Assembly (NCBI RefSeq): GCF_004153545.1
Contig: NZ_SDVA01000004.1
Location: forward strand, 62,001 to 126,000
Length of the DNA: 64,000 bases
Source: Serinicoccus sediminis
Lineage (GTDB): Bacteria > Actinomycetota > Actinomycetes > Actinomycetales > Dermatophilaceae
Direction of reading: 5' to 3'
Every line of letters begins with the position of its first letter. Positions within the stretch are counted from its first letter, which is position 1. Under the pieces are notes generated by a model. The model had not been told where the DNA came from, did not search any database, and worked only from the letters and a program-made list of their open reading frames with translations. Position numbers and translations under genes: made by a program. Below, in pieces: positions 15,771-25,147 of this stretch.

Positions 15771-18119
15771 TCACGTGAGCTCGATGGGGAACGGGTCGAA
15801 ACCGGGGGGCGGCTCGAGGTTGCGCAACCAGGCCGGCAGCGGCGGCGCGATGCTCGGGGGCTCGGCCGGGGCGACCACGTCGGTGTCGGTCACGGCCATG
15901 TGCACGGTCATGTCGGCCCGCCAGGTCGCGCCCTCGACCCGCACGACCACGCCCTGCTGGATCTCGGTGAAGCCGTCGGGGCGGACCTTGTGGACCTGGT
16001 GGACCTGGCCGGGCTTGATCCACGGGTCGGCGGAGCACGCGAACTTGATGACCCGGACGGGGTCGGTGAGGGCTTCGGCCTGCTCTGAGGCGACGTACTG
16101 GGCGTGAGGGTCTCGCTGCACCCAGGCGCCGCAGTCGTGGGTGGAGATGGGGTGCCGGTCGTTGCCGGACACGGTGATGGTGACCTCGGACGGGATCTCG
16201 GTGACCTTCGCGGGCCCGCGCAGCTGCGGGAGCGGCTGCTGCTTGCGCGGCTCGGGGAGGCCGGCGGAGTTCTCCGACGGCATCGTCGACATGTCGAGCC
16301 CGGCTGGGGTGTTGACGGTGCCCGACATGACCACGGTCTCGGGGTCCAGCATCGTCAACGCGCCCACGACGAGCCCGTTGGCGTCCTGGGTCCAGCCCAT
16401 GTCGGACGCGAGGAGCCACCCCTGCGGGTTGCCGTCGCCGTCCCGTCGGGAGCCACCGAGGAAGGTGCCGATGGCCCGGTCGAGGTACTTGCCCTCGGTG
16501 CCGCCGTACGGGTGGCCGGCGAGGCGTGGCCGCAGCTCCGGCTCGAGCCAGATCTCGCCCTCGTTGGGCTTGAGGAAGATGGACCAGTCGTCGCCCCGCT
16601 CGATGGTCTCCTGGCGGCCCTGCGCGAGGAGCCGGGTCGGCATCGTCGCGTTGTCGCCGCTGCGGCGCATGGACATGTAGGTGACGGTGTGCGACGCCCA
16701 GGGGCCGTTGCTCTCCTCGGTCCACCACAGGTTGTGCAGCCTCGTGGGGGTGTCGGTGGTGGAGATGACGGACTCGACGGGCTGCCCGGAGGGGTTGCGG
16801 GCGCCACTCTGCAGCGACTCGAAGTCGGCGTTGATGAGGCGCCCGTCGCTGTGAATCCACTGCATGAGCGGCAGCCCTCGGAGGCCCCGCTCGGCGTTGG
16901 CCTGGAGGGCGAGGATGTCGCCGGCCTCGCGCTTCGCGACGTACCCCCAGGCGATGAGGGACCGCTCGGTGACGGAGTACGCGGCGGGCGCGCGGAGGAT
17001 GGTGGCGCCGGTGATGCGCTCGACGTGCCCGGGGGAGTCCGCGCGGGCGACCTGCACGGCGCCGATGCGGCCCTCGGCCTCGACCTTGACGCCCATGCGG
17101 ACCGACCCGGTGGGCATCTCCGCGCCGTGCTCGCCGTAGGTGGCCACCGCGTTCCACGTCCGGTTCCCGGAGGTGTCGTCCTCGCACATGAGGCGGCCGG
17201 TGCCGTCCGGGCGGCCGACGAGGGACCACCGGGTGCGGTAGACCCCGGAGCGGGCGCGCTCGTGCTCGGACAGGAGCGTCTTGGTGCCGCCGACGTTGAG
17301 CCGGTAGACCCGGACCTTGTCCTGGATCCAGTCGAGCTCGAGCCCGGCGTAGGCGGACGAGCGGCGCATGGACACGCGGCCGGTTTCGCCCGGTGCGGGG
17401 GTCGCGGTACCGAGGTCGACGGTGAGCTGCCACGGGAGGACGGAGTTGGTGGGGCGGGTCAGGTAGAGGCCGTAGACGTCGCTGGTGACCGGGCATTCGT
17501 CACCCGGGACGGGGGTGGGGGCGACGGTGTTGTCGGACAGGCGGTGCACCTGGCGGCACTCACCCAGTGGCGCGAAAGCGTGCTTGAGGTCGGGGATGGG
17601 CCACGCGGACCCGCACATGGACACGTAGAGGACGGAGTAACCCTGCACGGCCTGGGAGGGGTAGAAACCGGCGCGGGTGAGGGCCTGGTGGGTGAACCAC
17701 CAGGAGAAGAGCCCGGGCTTGCGCTTGATGGCGCCGGTGAGCATGGGGTTGGCGGGCATGTAGTAGCCGAGGGGGCGCAGGTCGAGGCGGGCCTGCAGCC
17801 GGGACGTCCAGTCGGTCAGGCGGGACGTGGCCTGGGGCTGGTCGGTGCCGCCCGAGGAGTCGTCGACGCGGCCGGTGATGACCCGGGTGGTGCCGCGGTG
17901 GTCGGTGCAGTCGAGCTCGAAGTAGTGCCCGGCCTCACGGGTCCACGTCCCGGCCACCGGGGACGGCTGGCCAGGGTCGCCCCACTCGACCTTCCCGTCC
18001 AGGCCGGCGACGTGCCCGCTGTTGAGGACGATGCCGTAGTTCCACGAGCACCCTCGGATGCGGGTGGGGTCGTACTGGGGGCCTGTCCGGGCTTCGTAGT
18101 GGACTAGGCGGGCACCCAT
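15771..18119 (-). CDS. Minor tail protein, probable tail tip/baseplate hub
   Basis: This 782-residue protein starts at ATG 18119 within the stop of the upstream tail gene. It lies in the standard siphovirus position after tape measure and distal tail protein. The sequence is mixed alpha/beta with a probable lectin-like domain around 240-400 (SVRMGVKVEAEGRIGAVQVA) typical of phage tip proteins. No enzyme motif was recognised. Assigned mainly by gene order and size. Confidence 0.65.
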   Translation of the reverse strand: MGARLVHYEARTGPQYDPTRIRGCSWNYGIVLNSGHVAGLDGKVEWGDPGQPSPVAGTWTREAGHYFELDCTDHRGTTRVITGRVDDSSGGTDQPQATSRLTDWTSRLQARLDLRPLGYYMPANPMLTGAIKRKPGLFSWWFTHQALTRAGFYPSQAVQGYSVLYVSMCGSAWPIPDLKHAFAPLGECRQVHRLSDNTVAPTPVPGDECPVTSDVYGLYLTRPTNSVLPWQLTVDLGTATPAPGETGRVSMRRSSAYAGLELDWIQDKVRVYRLNVGGTKTLLSEHERARSGVYRTRWSLVGRPDGTGRLMCEDDTSGNRTWNAVATYGEHGAEMPTGSVRMGVKVEAEGRIGAVQVARADSPGHVERITGATILRAPAAYSVTERSLIAWGYVAKREAGDILALQANAERGLRGLPLMQWIHSDGRLINADFESLQSGARNPSGQPVESVISTTDTPTRLHNLWWTEESNGPWASHTVTYMSMRRSGDNATMPTRLLAQGRQETIERGDDWSIFLKPNEGEIWLEPELRPRLAGHPYGGTEGKYLDRAIGTFLGGSRRDGDGNPQGWLLASDMGWTQDANGLVVGALTMLDPETVVMSGTVNTPAGLDMSTMPSENSAGLPEPRKQQPLPQLRGPAKVTEIPSEVTITVSGNDRHPISTHDCGAWVQRDPHAQYVASEQAEALTDPVRVIKFACSADPWIKPGQVHQVHKVRPDGFTEIQQGVVVRVEGATWRADMTVHMAVTDTDVVAPAEPPSIAPPLPAWLRNLEPPPGFDPFPIELT

Positions 18120-19108
18120 CACACGCCCACCTCCATCACCTGGTAGGACGTGGACGCCATGGACCGGCCGGGCGTGAGGAGGGTCGGGTCCTGGGTCGGG
18201 GGGAAGATGACGACCTGGTCGGCGCACTGGCCCTGGACCCACCGGGTCAGGCGGTCGCCGAGGGTGATGGACGGCCACGCCAGGCGCAGGGAGTCCGCGG
18301 TGTGGGAGATCACCATGCGGGCACCGACCGCGGAGGTGGGGATGCCGTCCCAGAGCCACGTCTCGCGGCGCATGACGGCGGACGGGGTGGTCGTGCGAGT
18401 GGCCGAGGAGACGACCGTGCCGGTTGCGGTGACGCCCTGCAGGGTCACGGTGACCGACCCCCCGGGCCCGGCGTGCGCCAGGAACACCCCGAACCGGGCC
18501 TGCCGCTGCCCGAGCAGGGGCACCACGGGGGACACGGCGGCCTGGTTGGGGGGCAGGGTGACCGACGCGGACGCGTAGGTCGTCTCGTCGGCGGCGACGT
18601 CCTCGGTGGTCCACCGGGGGCCGCGCAGGATGAGGGAGTCGTCGAGGACGGTGTCGTCGGTCAGGACGGTCTCCCCGGTTTGGACCAGTCGGGTCGAGTA
18701 GACCGGCTCGACGACGGCCACGAGGCCCGCCCGGGTCAGGGCACCCGTCCAGTACCGGGACGCCTCAGCGCTCGTGGCGCCGTTCGGGGGCACCATCTCC
18801 TCGGACGCGCCGGGGGTGAGCATGTTCATGTGCTGCGCCCCGTGCGGGACCATGCGCAGGCCCTGCCCGGCGAGCTGCTGCGCGCGCACGAGCGACGCGA
18901 GAGCGTTGCTCTCGGCGATGGCGTGGTTGGCCTTCGTGAGGTCCCACCGGCGGGCGCCGGCGCCGTGCTGGGTCACCATGAGCGCCTCGACGGGGGAGAG
19001 GGTGCCCTCGCCGCCGGCGAAGAGCCACCGGTCCTCCTGCCGGCGGGACCGGCGGGACTCGCACATCACCTCGACCATGGACCCGAGCTGCCCGAACCAC
19101 GTGCTCAC
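18119..19108 (-). CDS. Distal tail (Dit)-like protein
   Basis: The 329-residue protein follows the tape measure gene with a GTGA overlap, the normal place of the distal tail protein linking tube and tip. It starts MSTWFGQLGSMVEVMC and has an N-terminal domain followed by a beta-rich carbohydrate-binding-like region (YASASVTLPPNQAAVSPVVP). The assignment is by synteny. Confidence 0.6.
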   Translation of the reverse strand: MSTWFGQLGSMVEVMCESRRSRRQEDRWLFAGGEGTLSPVEALMVTQHGAGARRWDLTKANHAIAESNALASLVRAQQLAGQGLRMVPHGAQHMNMLTPGASEEMVPPNGATSAEASRYWTGALTRAGLVAVVEPVYSTRLVQTGETVLTDDTVLDDSLILRGPRWTTEDVAADETTYASASVTLPPNQAAVSPVVPLLGQRQARFGVFLAHAGPGGSVTVTLQGVTATGTVVSSATRTTTPSAVMRRETWLWDGIPTSAVGARMVISHTADSLRLAWPSITLGDRLTRWVQGQCADQVVIFPPTQDPTLLTPGRSMASTSYQVMEVGV

Positions 19109-22100
19109 CGGCGACCCCCGATCTGTCGTGACGGGTCGCCCCAGGTAGCCGGGGCGCCGATCTCCTGCAGGCCTGCGCGGGCGCCGCGGGCGATGGCCTG
19201 CCGGTCGACTTCGACGACGGCCTCGATGCGGTCAGGGATGGACGCCACGGCGGCGGACAGGGCGGCGACCTGCGCGGCGAGCCCGGACAGGTCCTGGTGG
19301 CCACCGGCCGGCGACGACACCATGGAGGGGGCGGCGGCCCCGGGCCGGCCACCCGCGGCGAGGGGCTGCGCCATGACCCCGTCGAGCCACTCGCGGGGGA
19401 TCGTCATGGCGTTGAGCTCGTACATCTTGTCGACGCCGTAGTAGTCCACCGCCGCGGCACGCTGCACGAACTCCTCCCGGGACAGGCGCGCGTCGACCTC
19501 GTCGGACGTCGGGGTGCCCGGGCCGGTGACCATGCGGCCGGTGAAGCTCTGCGGGGTGCCGCCACCGGCGAGGCCGTAGGCGGTGGCCACGTCGTCGGCG
19601 TAGCCGCCGGTCGCGACGGGGGCCTGCCCGATGGTCTTCATCATCGTGTAGACCGTCATCGTCCGCCCGTTGTAGGTGCGGATCATGTTGTCCAGCGCGG
19701 ACGTCGCCGAGTAGGTGTTGGCGCCGACCCGAATGTCCGCCGACGAGGCGCGCACGGCCTGCAGGAGCTGGCCCAGCTCAGACCGGGCGGGGTAGTCCTG
19801 CCCATTGATGGTCACCGTGTCCGACGAGCTGCCGATCGCGCCGAGCAGCTGCTCGAGGGTGATGTCGGCCGGGACCTTGTTCCCGAGGATCTTCACCGTG
19901 CCGTCGGAGGCGTTCACGTTGCCGACGAGCTCGCCGAGGGTGGTGTCGGCGGGGGTCTTGTCCCCGTTGACGGTGACCGTGCCGGTGGCCGCGTCGATCT
20001 CCACGACGAGGTCGCCCAGGTTGGTCTTCGCCGGGGCGGTGTCGAGGGTCGCGGACGTCTCGATCTGCTCCGGGACGGCACCGTAGGCCTCCGCGAGCAG
20101 CTGCGCCTGCTCGGTGGTGAAACCCATGGCCTCCAGCTGGGCGACGAGCGCGTCCCGGCCGGCCTGCCACCGGGCGTTCAGCTCGGACTGGGACTCCCCG
20201 GCCGCCTTCGCGGACTCCTGCACGGCCCCGATGGAGTCGACCGCGGTGCGCAGCTGCTCGTCGAGGAGCTGGGCGTCCTCGGTCGCGGTCTTGAAGGACC
20301 CGTCCTCGAACAGCTCGATCTGGGACACGTCCTCCAAGGACTCCCCGAGGTCGCCGATGCTGGACTGCATGGCCGTGGTCGCGTCGTGGACCTGGGCCTT
20401 GATGATCTCGGTGTCGAGGCCCTCGTTGAACCGGTCCTGGATGGGGTCGATGCCCTCGTCGATGAACGCGGTGCGCATGTCGTCCGAGGCGGCGTAGGCG
20501 TCCCACGCGACGCCGCGGAGGTCGTCGACCATGCCGTTGGTGGTCTCGGTGAAGGCCTCCGCGTCGAGGTCGACCCCGGGGATGCCGTCGAGGGCGTAGA
20601 CGACCTGCTCGACGCCCTCGATCATGGGGATGATGCCCTGGTTGATGAAGTCGCCCATGGAGTGCAGGCCGGTCGCGGCGAACTCGACCACGGCCCGGCC
20701 GGCGTCGAAGAACCCGTTGGCGATGAGGCCCATGAACTCGAGCACCCCGGCCCGGTTCGAGGAGACGTAGGCGGACAGCTCGGTCAGGGGGTCGGAGAAG
20801 GCGACGGCGAGGGCACCCTGGATGCCCTGGGCGGAGACCTCGATGGACCGCTTCGCGGACTCGACCGAGGAGGCGGTGTTGTCGGCCATGGTGTCGAGGG
20901 CCTCACCAGACCGGCCGGCGACGTCCCCGAGCTCCTCCAGCTCGGACACGGCCGTGCTGGTGTCCATCGCGAAGAGCGCGTCGCCGAGGTCCTCGGCCTT
21001 GGTGCCGAACAGGCCGACCGCGGCCTGGTTCCGCAGCACCGGGTCCTCGATGGCCCGGAGCGCGTCGAGGACCATGCCGAGGCCCTCCTCGGCGTCGGCG
21101 CCGCCCTTCGCGATCTTGGCGGTCATGTCCTCCGCCGAGAGCCCGATGAGCTTGTAGGCGTCGGCGGACGCCTCGGACCCGTCGGTCGCCCGGATCTGGA
21201 ACTCCTTGAGGGCGTCCGCGGCGTAGTCGGTGTCGCGGGCACCGGCCTGCATCGCCTGCGAGATGAGGCCCATAGAGGTCTGCCCGTCGAGGCCGAGCCG
21301 CTCGAACACGGCGGGGTACTCGGTGTAGGTGTCGAGGAGGTCCTCGGACACGTTCGCGCCGGCCTGCATGCCGGAGACGAGGATGTCGAGGGCGGCCTGG
21401 GCGTCCGGGGCCATATCGGTCTTCATCATCACGCCGACGGCGCGCGACAGGCGGGGGATGTCCTCGCCGAGGAGCTCGGACACCCCGGACAGGGACGCGA
21501 TGATCTCCTCGACCTCGGCGGTGGTGTCGTCGGCGTCGATGAGGCCGCCCTGCAGCGCGAGGCGGGCGGTGTCGAGGTTGGTCTCGATGGACTCGCCCCA
21601 CGCCTGCCCGTAGGCGTTGCCGGCGGCGCGCCCGAACCGGTCAGCGGTGGCCGCGTCGAGCCCCGTGCGGGCCGAGAAGAGGTCCCGGGTGGCTTCCTGC
21701 TGCAGCCCGGCCATGACGCCGTCCAGGAGGCCCTCACCGATGGCCTGCCCGACCTTGATGACGGCCCCGGCGATGGGAATGGACGCGAGCCCGGCGAGGA
21801 TGCCGGCGGCCATGCCCATCCCGGCGTCGTCGCCGGCCTGCTCGCCCTCGTCGGCGAGGTCGTCGAAGGCGGCCTCCGCGGGGGAGGTGTCCGCGTCGAC
21901 CCGCACAGACGCGACCTCGGCGTCGAGCCGGTCGAGGAGGCCCCGGAAGTTGGTGAGCTCGGCGTCGGCCTTGCCGGTCTCGGCGAGCACGTCGACCTCG
22001 GCGCGGGCCCCGTCGATGGCGCCCTTGAGCAGGGACTCCAACGACGTCAGCTGCCGCGTCGCGGTCTCGGTGTCGGCGCCGACCTGGACGTCCTTGACCC

Positions 22101-22218
22101 GGCGGCCCTCCAGCTGCAGGAGCAGCCGGTCGACGTCGCCGTACTTCCGCTCGAAGTCGGCGATGTCGAGCTCGACGGAGCCCTTGATGGAGCCAAGGTC
22201 CATGGGTCCAGTGCTCAC
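19105..22218 (-). CDS. Tail tape measure protein
   Basis: The 1037-residue protein (GTG 22218) sets tail length. It begins with a coiled-coil-rich region (residues 1-120), continues with Gly/Ala-rich hydrophobic helices (GMGMAAGILAGLASIPIAGA) and a TIGR01760-like central part, and ends with repeats of the form LGxLVGxxxxxDGTVxxxG (about 690-830). At about 0.15 nm per residue it predicts a tail near 150 nm. The GTG overlaps the stop of the frameshifted chaperone product. An alternative ATG is at 22203. Confidence 0.9.
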   Translation of the reverse strand: MSTGPMDLGSIKGSVELDIADFERKYGDVDRLLLQLEGRRVKDVQVGADTETATRQLTSLESLLKGAIDGARAEVDVLAETGKADAELTNFRGLLDRLDAEVASVRVDADTSPAEAAFDDLADEGEQAGDDAGMGMAAGILAGLASIPIAGAVIKVGQAIGEGLLDGVMAGLQQEATRDLFSARTGLDAATADRFGRAAGNAYGQAWGESIETNLDTARLALQGGLIDADDTTAEVEEIIASLSGVSELLGEDIPRLSRAVGVMMKTDMAPDAQAALDILVSGMQAGANVSEDLLDTYTEYPAVFERLGLDGQTSMGLISQAMQAGARDTDYAADALKEFQIRATDGSEASADAYKLIGLSAEDMTAKIAKGGADAEEGLGMVLDALRAIEDPVLRNQAAVGLFGTKAEDLGDALFAMDTSTAVSELEELGDVAGRSGEALDTMADNTASSVESAKRSIEVSAQGIQGALAVAFSDPLTELSAYVSSNRAGVLEFMGLIANGFFDAGRAVVEFAATGLHSMGDFINQGIIPMIEGVEQVVYALDGIPGVDLDAEAFTETTNGMVDDLRGVAWDAYAASDDMRTAFIDEGIDPIQDRFNEGLDTEIIKAQVHDATTAMQSSIGDLGESLEDVSQIELFEDGSFKTATEDAQLLDEQLRTAVDSIGAVQESAKAAGESQSELNARWQAGRDALVAQLEAMGFTTEQAQLLAEAYGAVPEQIETSATLDTAPAKTNLGDLVVEIDAATGTVTVNGDKTPADTTLGELVGNVNASDGTVKILGNKVPADITLEQLLGAIGSSSDTVTINGQDYPARSELGQLLQAVRASSADIRVGANTYSATSALDNMIRTYNGRTMTVYTMMKTIGQAPVATGGYADDVATAYGLAGGGTPQSFTGRMVTGPGTPTSDEVDARLSREEFVQRAAAVDYYGVDKMYELNAMTIPREWLDGVMAQPLAAGGRPGAAAPSMVSSPAGGHQDLSGLAAQVAALSAAVASIPDRIEAVVEVDRQAIARGARAGLQEIGAPATWGDPSRQIGGRR

Positions 22219-22894
22219 CTGCTCACCCCCCTCTTGGTCGTCGCGATGAAGGTGCGGGAGGTGGGCTCGGTGAGCAGGCCCTCGATGCGGGCCCGGAGCC
22301 ACCGCCAGGGCCGTTCGGTGTGCTCAGGGTCGTCGACGTCGGCGATCCCGAAGACCTGGTGCAGGTCGAGCTCGACGAGCTCCCAGAGCCGGAAGAAGTC
22401 GACCCAGGTGACCGGGTCGGGTTGCTTCCCGGTCAGGCGGTCCCGGTGCTGCTCGGGGACCTCGTACCACTCGTAGAGTCCGGTGTCGGGGTCGTACTCG
22501 CCGCGTCCGCACTCGTCGAGGCTTTTGGGGCCTCGTCCTCACCGCCGTCCTGCTCGAGGTAGCGGGTGGGGTCGAGGATGAGGAGGGCGGCGCGTTCGGA
22601 CCCGGTCGCGATCCAGATGTGCGCAGCCGCGGCGGCACGCTTGAGGTCGACCATGGTGAGCTCGTCCTGCATCCGCTCCCACGCAACGGGTCCGAGGGCG
22701 TCCTCGTCCATGTCGTGCTCGCGGGTGCCGTACCGGGCCTGCCACCGCTCGACGGCGTAGGCGGGCGGGTCGATGTTCTGGCGCCGGCAGCGGGAAATGG
22801 TGAACGCGGCGACCTGGGCGAGGCCGACCCGTGCCGGTGGCTGGGGGATGACGTACTCCCGGCCAGCCACCGGCAGGGTGAGGGTGTTGCTCAC
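22215..22894 (-). CDS. Tail assembly chaperone GT fusion made by -1 frameshift
   Basis: Reading frame 0 from GTG 22894 reaches the heptamer C CCA AAA (22529-22523). A -1 slip there gives a 226-residue product: 124 residues of the G protein plus 102 from the -1 frame. The extension contains TWVDFFRLWELVELDLHQVF and RPWRWLRARIEGLL and ends at TGA 22217-22215, overlapping the tape measure GTG. This is the conserved siphovirus G/GT arrangement, directly before the tape measure. The extension has no good start of its own, which supports frameshifting. Confidence 0.85.
22433..22894 (-). CDS. Tail assembly chaperone G
   Basis: The 153-residue unshifted product starts SNTLTLPVAGREYVIP after GTG 22894, with GGAAGGA upstream. 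Its globular part ends near residue 120; the last 30 residues (Ser/Thr/Pro-rich) are the 0-frame readthrough of the region that encodes the GT extension. It lies between the tail tube and tape measure genes and should chaperone tape measure and tube assembly. Confidence 0.85.
   Translation of the reverse strand: MSNTLTLPVAGREYVIPQPPARVGLAQVAAFTISRCRRQNIDPPAYAVERWQARYGTREHDMDEDALGPVAWERMQDELTMVDLKRAAAAAHIWIATGSERAALLILDPTRYLEQDGGEDEAPKASTSADAASTTPTPDSTSGTRSPSSTGTA
22523..22529 (-). promoter_or_regulatory. Programmed -1 frameshift slippery heptamer
   Basis: On the minus strand CCCAAAA is read as C CCA AAA in frame 0, matching the X XXY YYZ rule. It sits at codons 122-124 of the G chaperone and opens a 102-codon frame that ends exactly at the tape measure start. 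Confidence 0.8.
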
Positions 22895-22927
22895 GGATGG
22901 TCCTTCCGGTCAGGGGGTGGGGGTCGG

Positions 22928-23401
22928 TCAGGGGGTGGCGTCGGGGTGCGCGATGGTCTTGCGCTCCCCGCGGCCGGTGAGGGTGACCCCGACCTCCTGC
23001 CAGCCCGGGCCGGCGCCGCCGGTGGGGGACCAGCCGACCTGGACCATGCCCTCGTAGGCCTCACCCTCGGGGGTGGCCCGGTTGTAGTACCGGACGTGCG
23101 CCGGCAGGCCGGCGTCGGCGGCCGCACGGAGGGCCTCCTGGCCGGGGTCGAAGGAGCTGTCGGCGTCGATGTTGCGGCGCACGGTGACCGTCGGCGCCCA
23201 CGACCGGGACTGGACGCCCATGGACGTCCAGATGCCGTCGTCGTAGTCGGTGTCGTCGGCCATCTGGTCGGTCTGGGACGGCACGAAGTTGGTGACCCCG
23301 CGGACCTGGGTCCACTCCGGCGTCTCGGTGGCGCTGGTGTCGACGTCGATGCGCCACTGCCGGTTGGTGGTGGGGACGGTCTCGGGTGCGGGCGTGCTCA
23401 T
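22928..23401 (-). CDS. Major tail tube protein
   Basis: The 157-residue protein lies before the tail chaperones, where the tube protein is found in siphoviruses. It starts at ATG 23401 with AGGAGG upstream, as expected for an abundant virion protein. The sequence (WRIDVDTSATETPEWTQVRG, ending TLTGRGERKTIAHPDATP) has the beta-rich layout of actinophage tube proteins. Confidence 0.82.
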   Translation of the reverse strand: MSTPAPETVPTTNRQWRIDVDTSATETPEWTQVRGVTNFVPSQTDQMADDTDYDDGIWTSMGVQSRSWAPTVTVRRNIDADSSFDPGQEALRAAADAGLPAHVRYYNRATPEGEAYEGMVQVGWSPTGGAGPGWQEVGVTLTGRGERKTIAHPDATP

Positions 23402-23464
23402 GGTTCCTCCTGGGTGGGGGGTGGGGCTTCCGGCCAGGAGGCTTCCTGCCCGGGGCTGGTGGGC

Positions 23465-23893
23465 TCAGTCGGTGTGAGCGGTGGGCGCGCCGATCTGCGC
23501 GGCGTAGTTCGAAGACAGGCCCCACCGGTCGTCGGCGTCGCGACCGAGCGAGGCCTGGCTGATGCGCTCCAGGGAGACGACGTGCACGCCGCCGATGACC
23601 ACGTCGGCGAGGCCGTGGAGGTCCTGGTAGATGGCCTCGTCGAGGTCGTCGACGTCGGTGGGTCGCCCGGGCGCGCGGGTGCGGACCTGGATGCGCTGGA
23701 TGCGGCCGCCGACGAGGTCGTCGGTGGGACCGTAGGCGGTGAGCGCGATGACCCGGTCGGGGGCGGTGGGCATGAGCTTGTGGGTGATAGCGGTCTGGCC
23801 GGGCGTCCAGATGCCCTGCTCGGACCAGGTGCCGTGGCCGGCCGCGTCGAGGCGTTCCGCGAGGCCGGTGAGGAGGTCAGTCGGTGTCGCCAT
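23465..23893 (-). CDS. Tail terminator-like protein
   Basis: The 142-residue protein begins ATPTDLLTGLAERLDAAGHG and has an alpha/beta pattern (RVIALTAYGP, IQRIQVRTRA, EAIYQDLHGL) like minor tail/tail-terminator proteins of actinophages. It starts inside the 3' end of the preceding gene (17-base overlap) and precedes the tube gene. Assigned by pattern and order. Confidence 0.7.
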   Translation of the reverse strand: MATPTDLLTGLAERLDAAGHGTWSEQGIWTPGQTAITHKLMPTAPDRVIALTAYGPTDDLVGGRIQRIQVRTRAPGRPTDVDDLDEAIYQDLHGLADVVIGGVHVVSLERISQASLGRDADDRWGLSSNYAAQIGAPTAHTD

Positions 23894-24290
23894 CGCCCAC
23901 GGTCAGCTCGTGCACGGTGCCGTCCGCGGCGACCTCGACGCCCTCGCCCGGGTCGCCGGTGCCCTCGGCCTCGTGCTCGACGGCGTCCACGGTCGGGGAC
24001 GCGCTGGCGATGGCGTCGACGTAGTCGGCCTTCCGCTTCGCGCCGGTCACGTCGATGTCGTGCTCGGCGGCGTACTCGCGCAGCTGGGCGACGGTCAGGG
24101 TGTTCATGTCGACGAAGTCGCCGTCGTCGGTGGGGACCTGGCCCTCCTCGCCGACGCGGTAGCCGGCGTGCTGGAGGTGCAGGAGGACGCGGGGCTGGGT
24201 GACGCGCGCGCGGCCGCTCTCGAAGGGGATGCGGTAGGCGCCGACCTGGGCGGTGCCGGTGAATGTGGGGTCGGGGTGGTGCACGAACAT
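23877..24290 (-). CDS. Connector-region protein with HeH/SAP-like helix motif
   Basis: The 137-residue protein has an N-terminal beta segment (FTGTAQVGAYRIPFESGRAR), a helix-extension-helix-like motif (NTLTVAQLREYAAEHDIDV followed by GAKRKADYVDAIA) of the kind often appended to phage head/connector proteins, and an acidic tail. ATG 24290 has AGGAGA upstream. It probably takes part in head completion or tail joining. Confidence 0.65.
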   Translation of the reverse strand: MFVHHPDPTFTGTAQVGAYRIPFESGRARVTQPRVLLHLQHAGYRVGEEGQVPTDDGDFVDMNTLTVAQLREYAAEHDIDVTGAKRKADYVDAIASASPTVDAVEHEAEGTGDPGEGVEVAADGTVHELTVGDGDTD

Positions 24291-24299
24291 GGGCTTCTC

Positions 24300-24647
24300 C
24301 TACTGGGCGAGTCGGGATCGGATGGCCTGGGCGATGAGCGACCGGATGACGGGCTGCTCGGTCTGCATGGGTTCCTCGAGGTACTTGGCCTGCCCGCCGC
24401 GGGGGTGGTGCCAGTCGAGCTCCTCGTGCTGGCGTGCCGCGTAGGGCCCGTCGAAGCCGACGGTCGCGGTGAGGCCGTCGTGGTAGACGGCGCCGGTGCC
24501 GCGGAGGGTGCCCTCGTCGATGGGGGCGTTGGCGCGGGACTCGGTGAGGAGGTGCTCGCCGGCGAGGTAGACGCCGCGCTCGGCGCCTTCGCGGGCGGCG
24601 CGGCGGGGGTCTCCGGTGGGGCCGCCGACACGGCGCATGACGCCCAC
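24300..24647 (-). CDS. HK97 gp10-like tail-completion protein
   Basis: The 115-residue protein fits the gp10/minor-capsid family: a helical N terminus (AAREGAERGVYLAGEHLLTE), APIDEGTLRGTGAV, then YAARQHEELDWHHPRGGQAKYLE, the usual 'A-x-HExxxxxHPxGGxAKyLE' block. It starts at GTG 24647; ATG 24638 is possible. It joins head and tail during assembly. Confidence 0.78.
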   Translation of the reverse strand: MGVMRRVGGPTGDPRRAAREGAERGVYLAGEHLLTESRANAPIDEGTLRGTGAVYHDGLTATVGFDGPYAARQHEELDWHHPRGGQAKYLEEPMQTEQPVIRSLIAQAIRSRLAQ

Positions 24648-24650
24648 GGG

Positions 24651-24830
24651 TCAGTCCTGCTCGTCGCGGCCGTGGAGGACGTAGTCCTGGGCCATGGCGA
24701 GCATGCCCAGCGCCTCGAGCGCGCTGAGGTCGTCGGGCATGGTGATGGCGACCTGGTCGCCGTTCGGGCCGGGGTGGATTTCCCGGGTGATGACGATGCG
24801 GGCGACCTCGTAGACGGGCTCGTCGCTCAC
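24651..24830 (-). CDS. Small connector-region protein
   Basis: The 59-residue product (GTG 24830, overlapping the previous stop) is mixed beta/alpha: PVYEVARIVITREI then DLSALEALGMLAMAQDYVL. It lies between the head-tail stopper and gp10-like genes. Function unknown; its tight packing supports that it is real. Confidence 0.6.
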   Translation of the reverse strand: MSDEPVYEVARIVITREIHPGPNGDQVAITMPDDLSALEALGMLAMAQDYVLHGRDEQD

Positions 24831-25147
24831 TCGCAGGCCGCTTCGACGTGGTCGGGTAGGTCCAGCGGCCCGGAGTCCGCGAGGGACCGGGACAGGATCG
24901 TCGTGCGGTCCCCCGATGGCAGCGTCACCCGCGACCCCGCGACGAGAGTGGGTGCGTGGTCGGGGTGGGCGACGATGGTGGTGGACGACGTCTGCTCGGT
25001 GCCATCCGCGGCCCGCACGATCCGGGTCTGCTCGTCGACGAAGCACGGCACGGGGACCGCGGGGCCGTAGTCGCCGTAGATCCCGACCTTCGGCTCGACC
25101 TGGACGGTGTGCACGTAGAAGTCGGCCAGCTCGTCGGCGCCGCTCAC
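24827..25147 (-). CDS. Head-tail stopper-like protein
   Basis: The 106-residue protein starts at GTG 25147 overlapping the previous stop (GTGA). It is small and beta-rich (FYVHTVQVEPKVGIYGDYGP, TTIVAHPDHAPTLVAGSRVT), the size and place of the head-closure/stopper protein after the adaptor. Assigned by order and size. Confidence 0.6.
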   Translation of the reverse strand: MSGADELADFYVHTVQVEPKVGIYGDYGPAVPVPCFVDEQTRIVRAADGTEQTSSTTIVAHPDHAPTLVAGSRVTLPSGDRTTILSRSLADSGPLDLPDHVEAACE

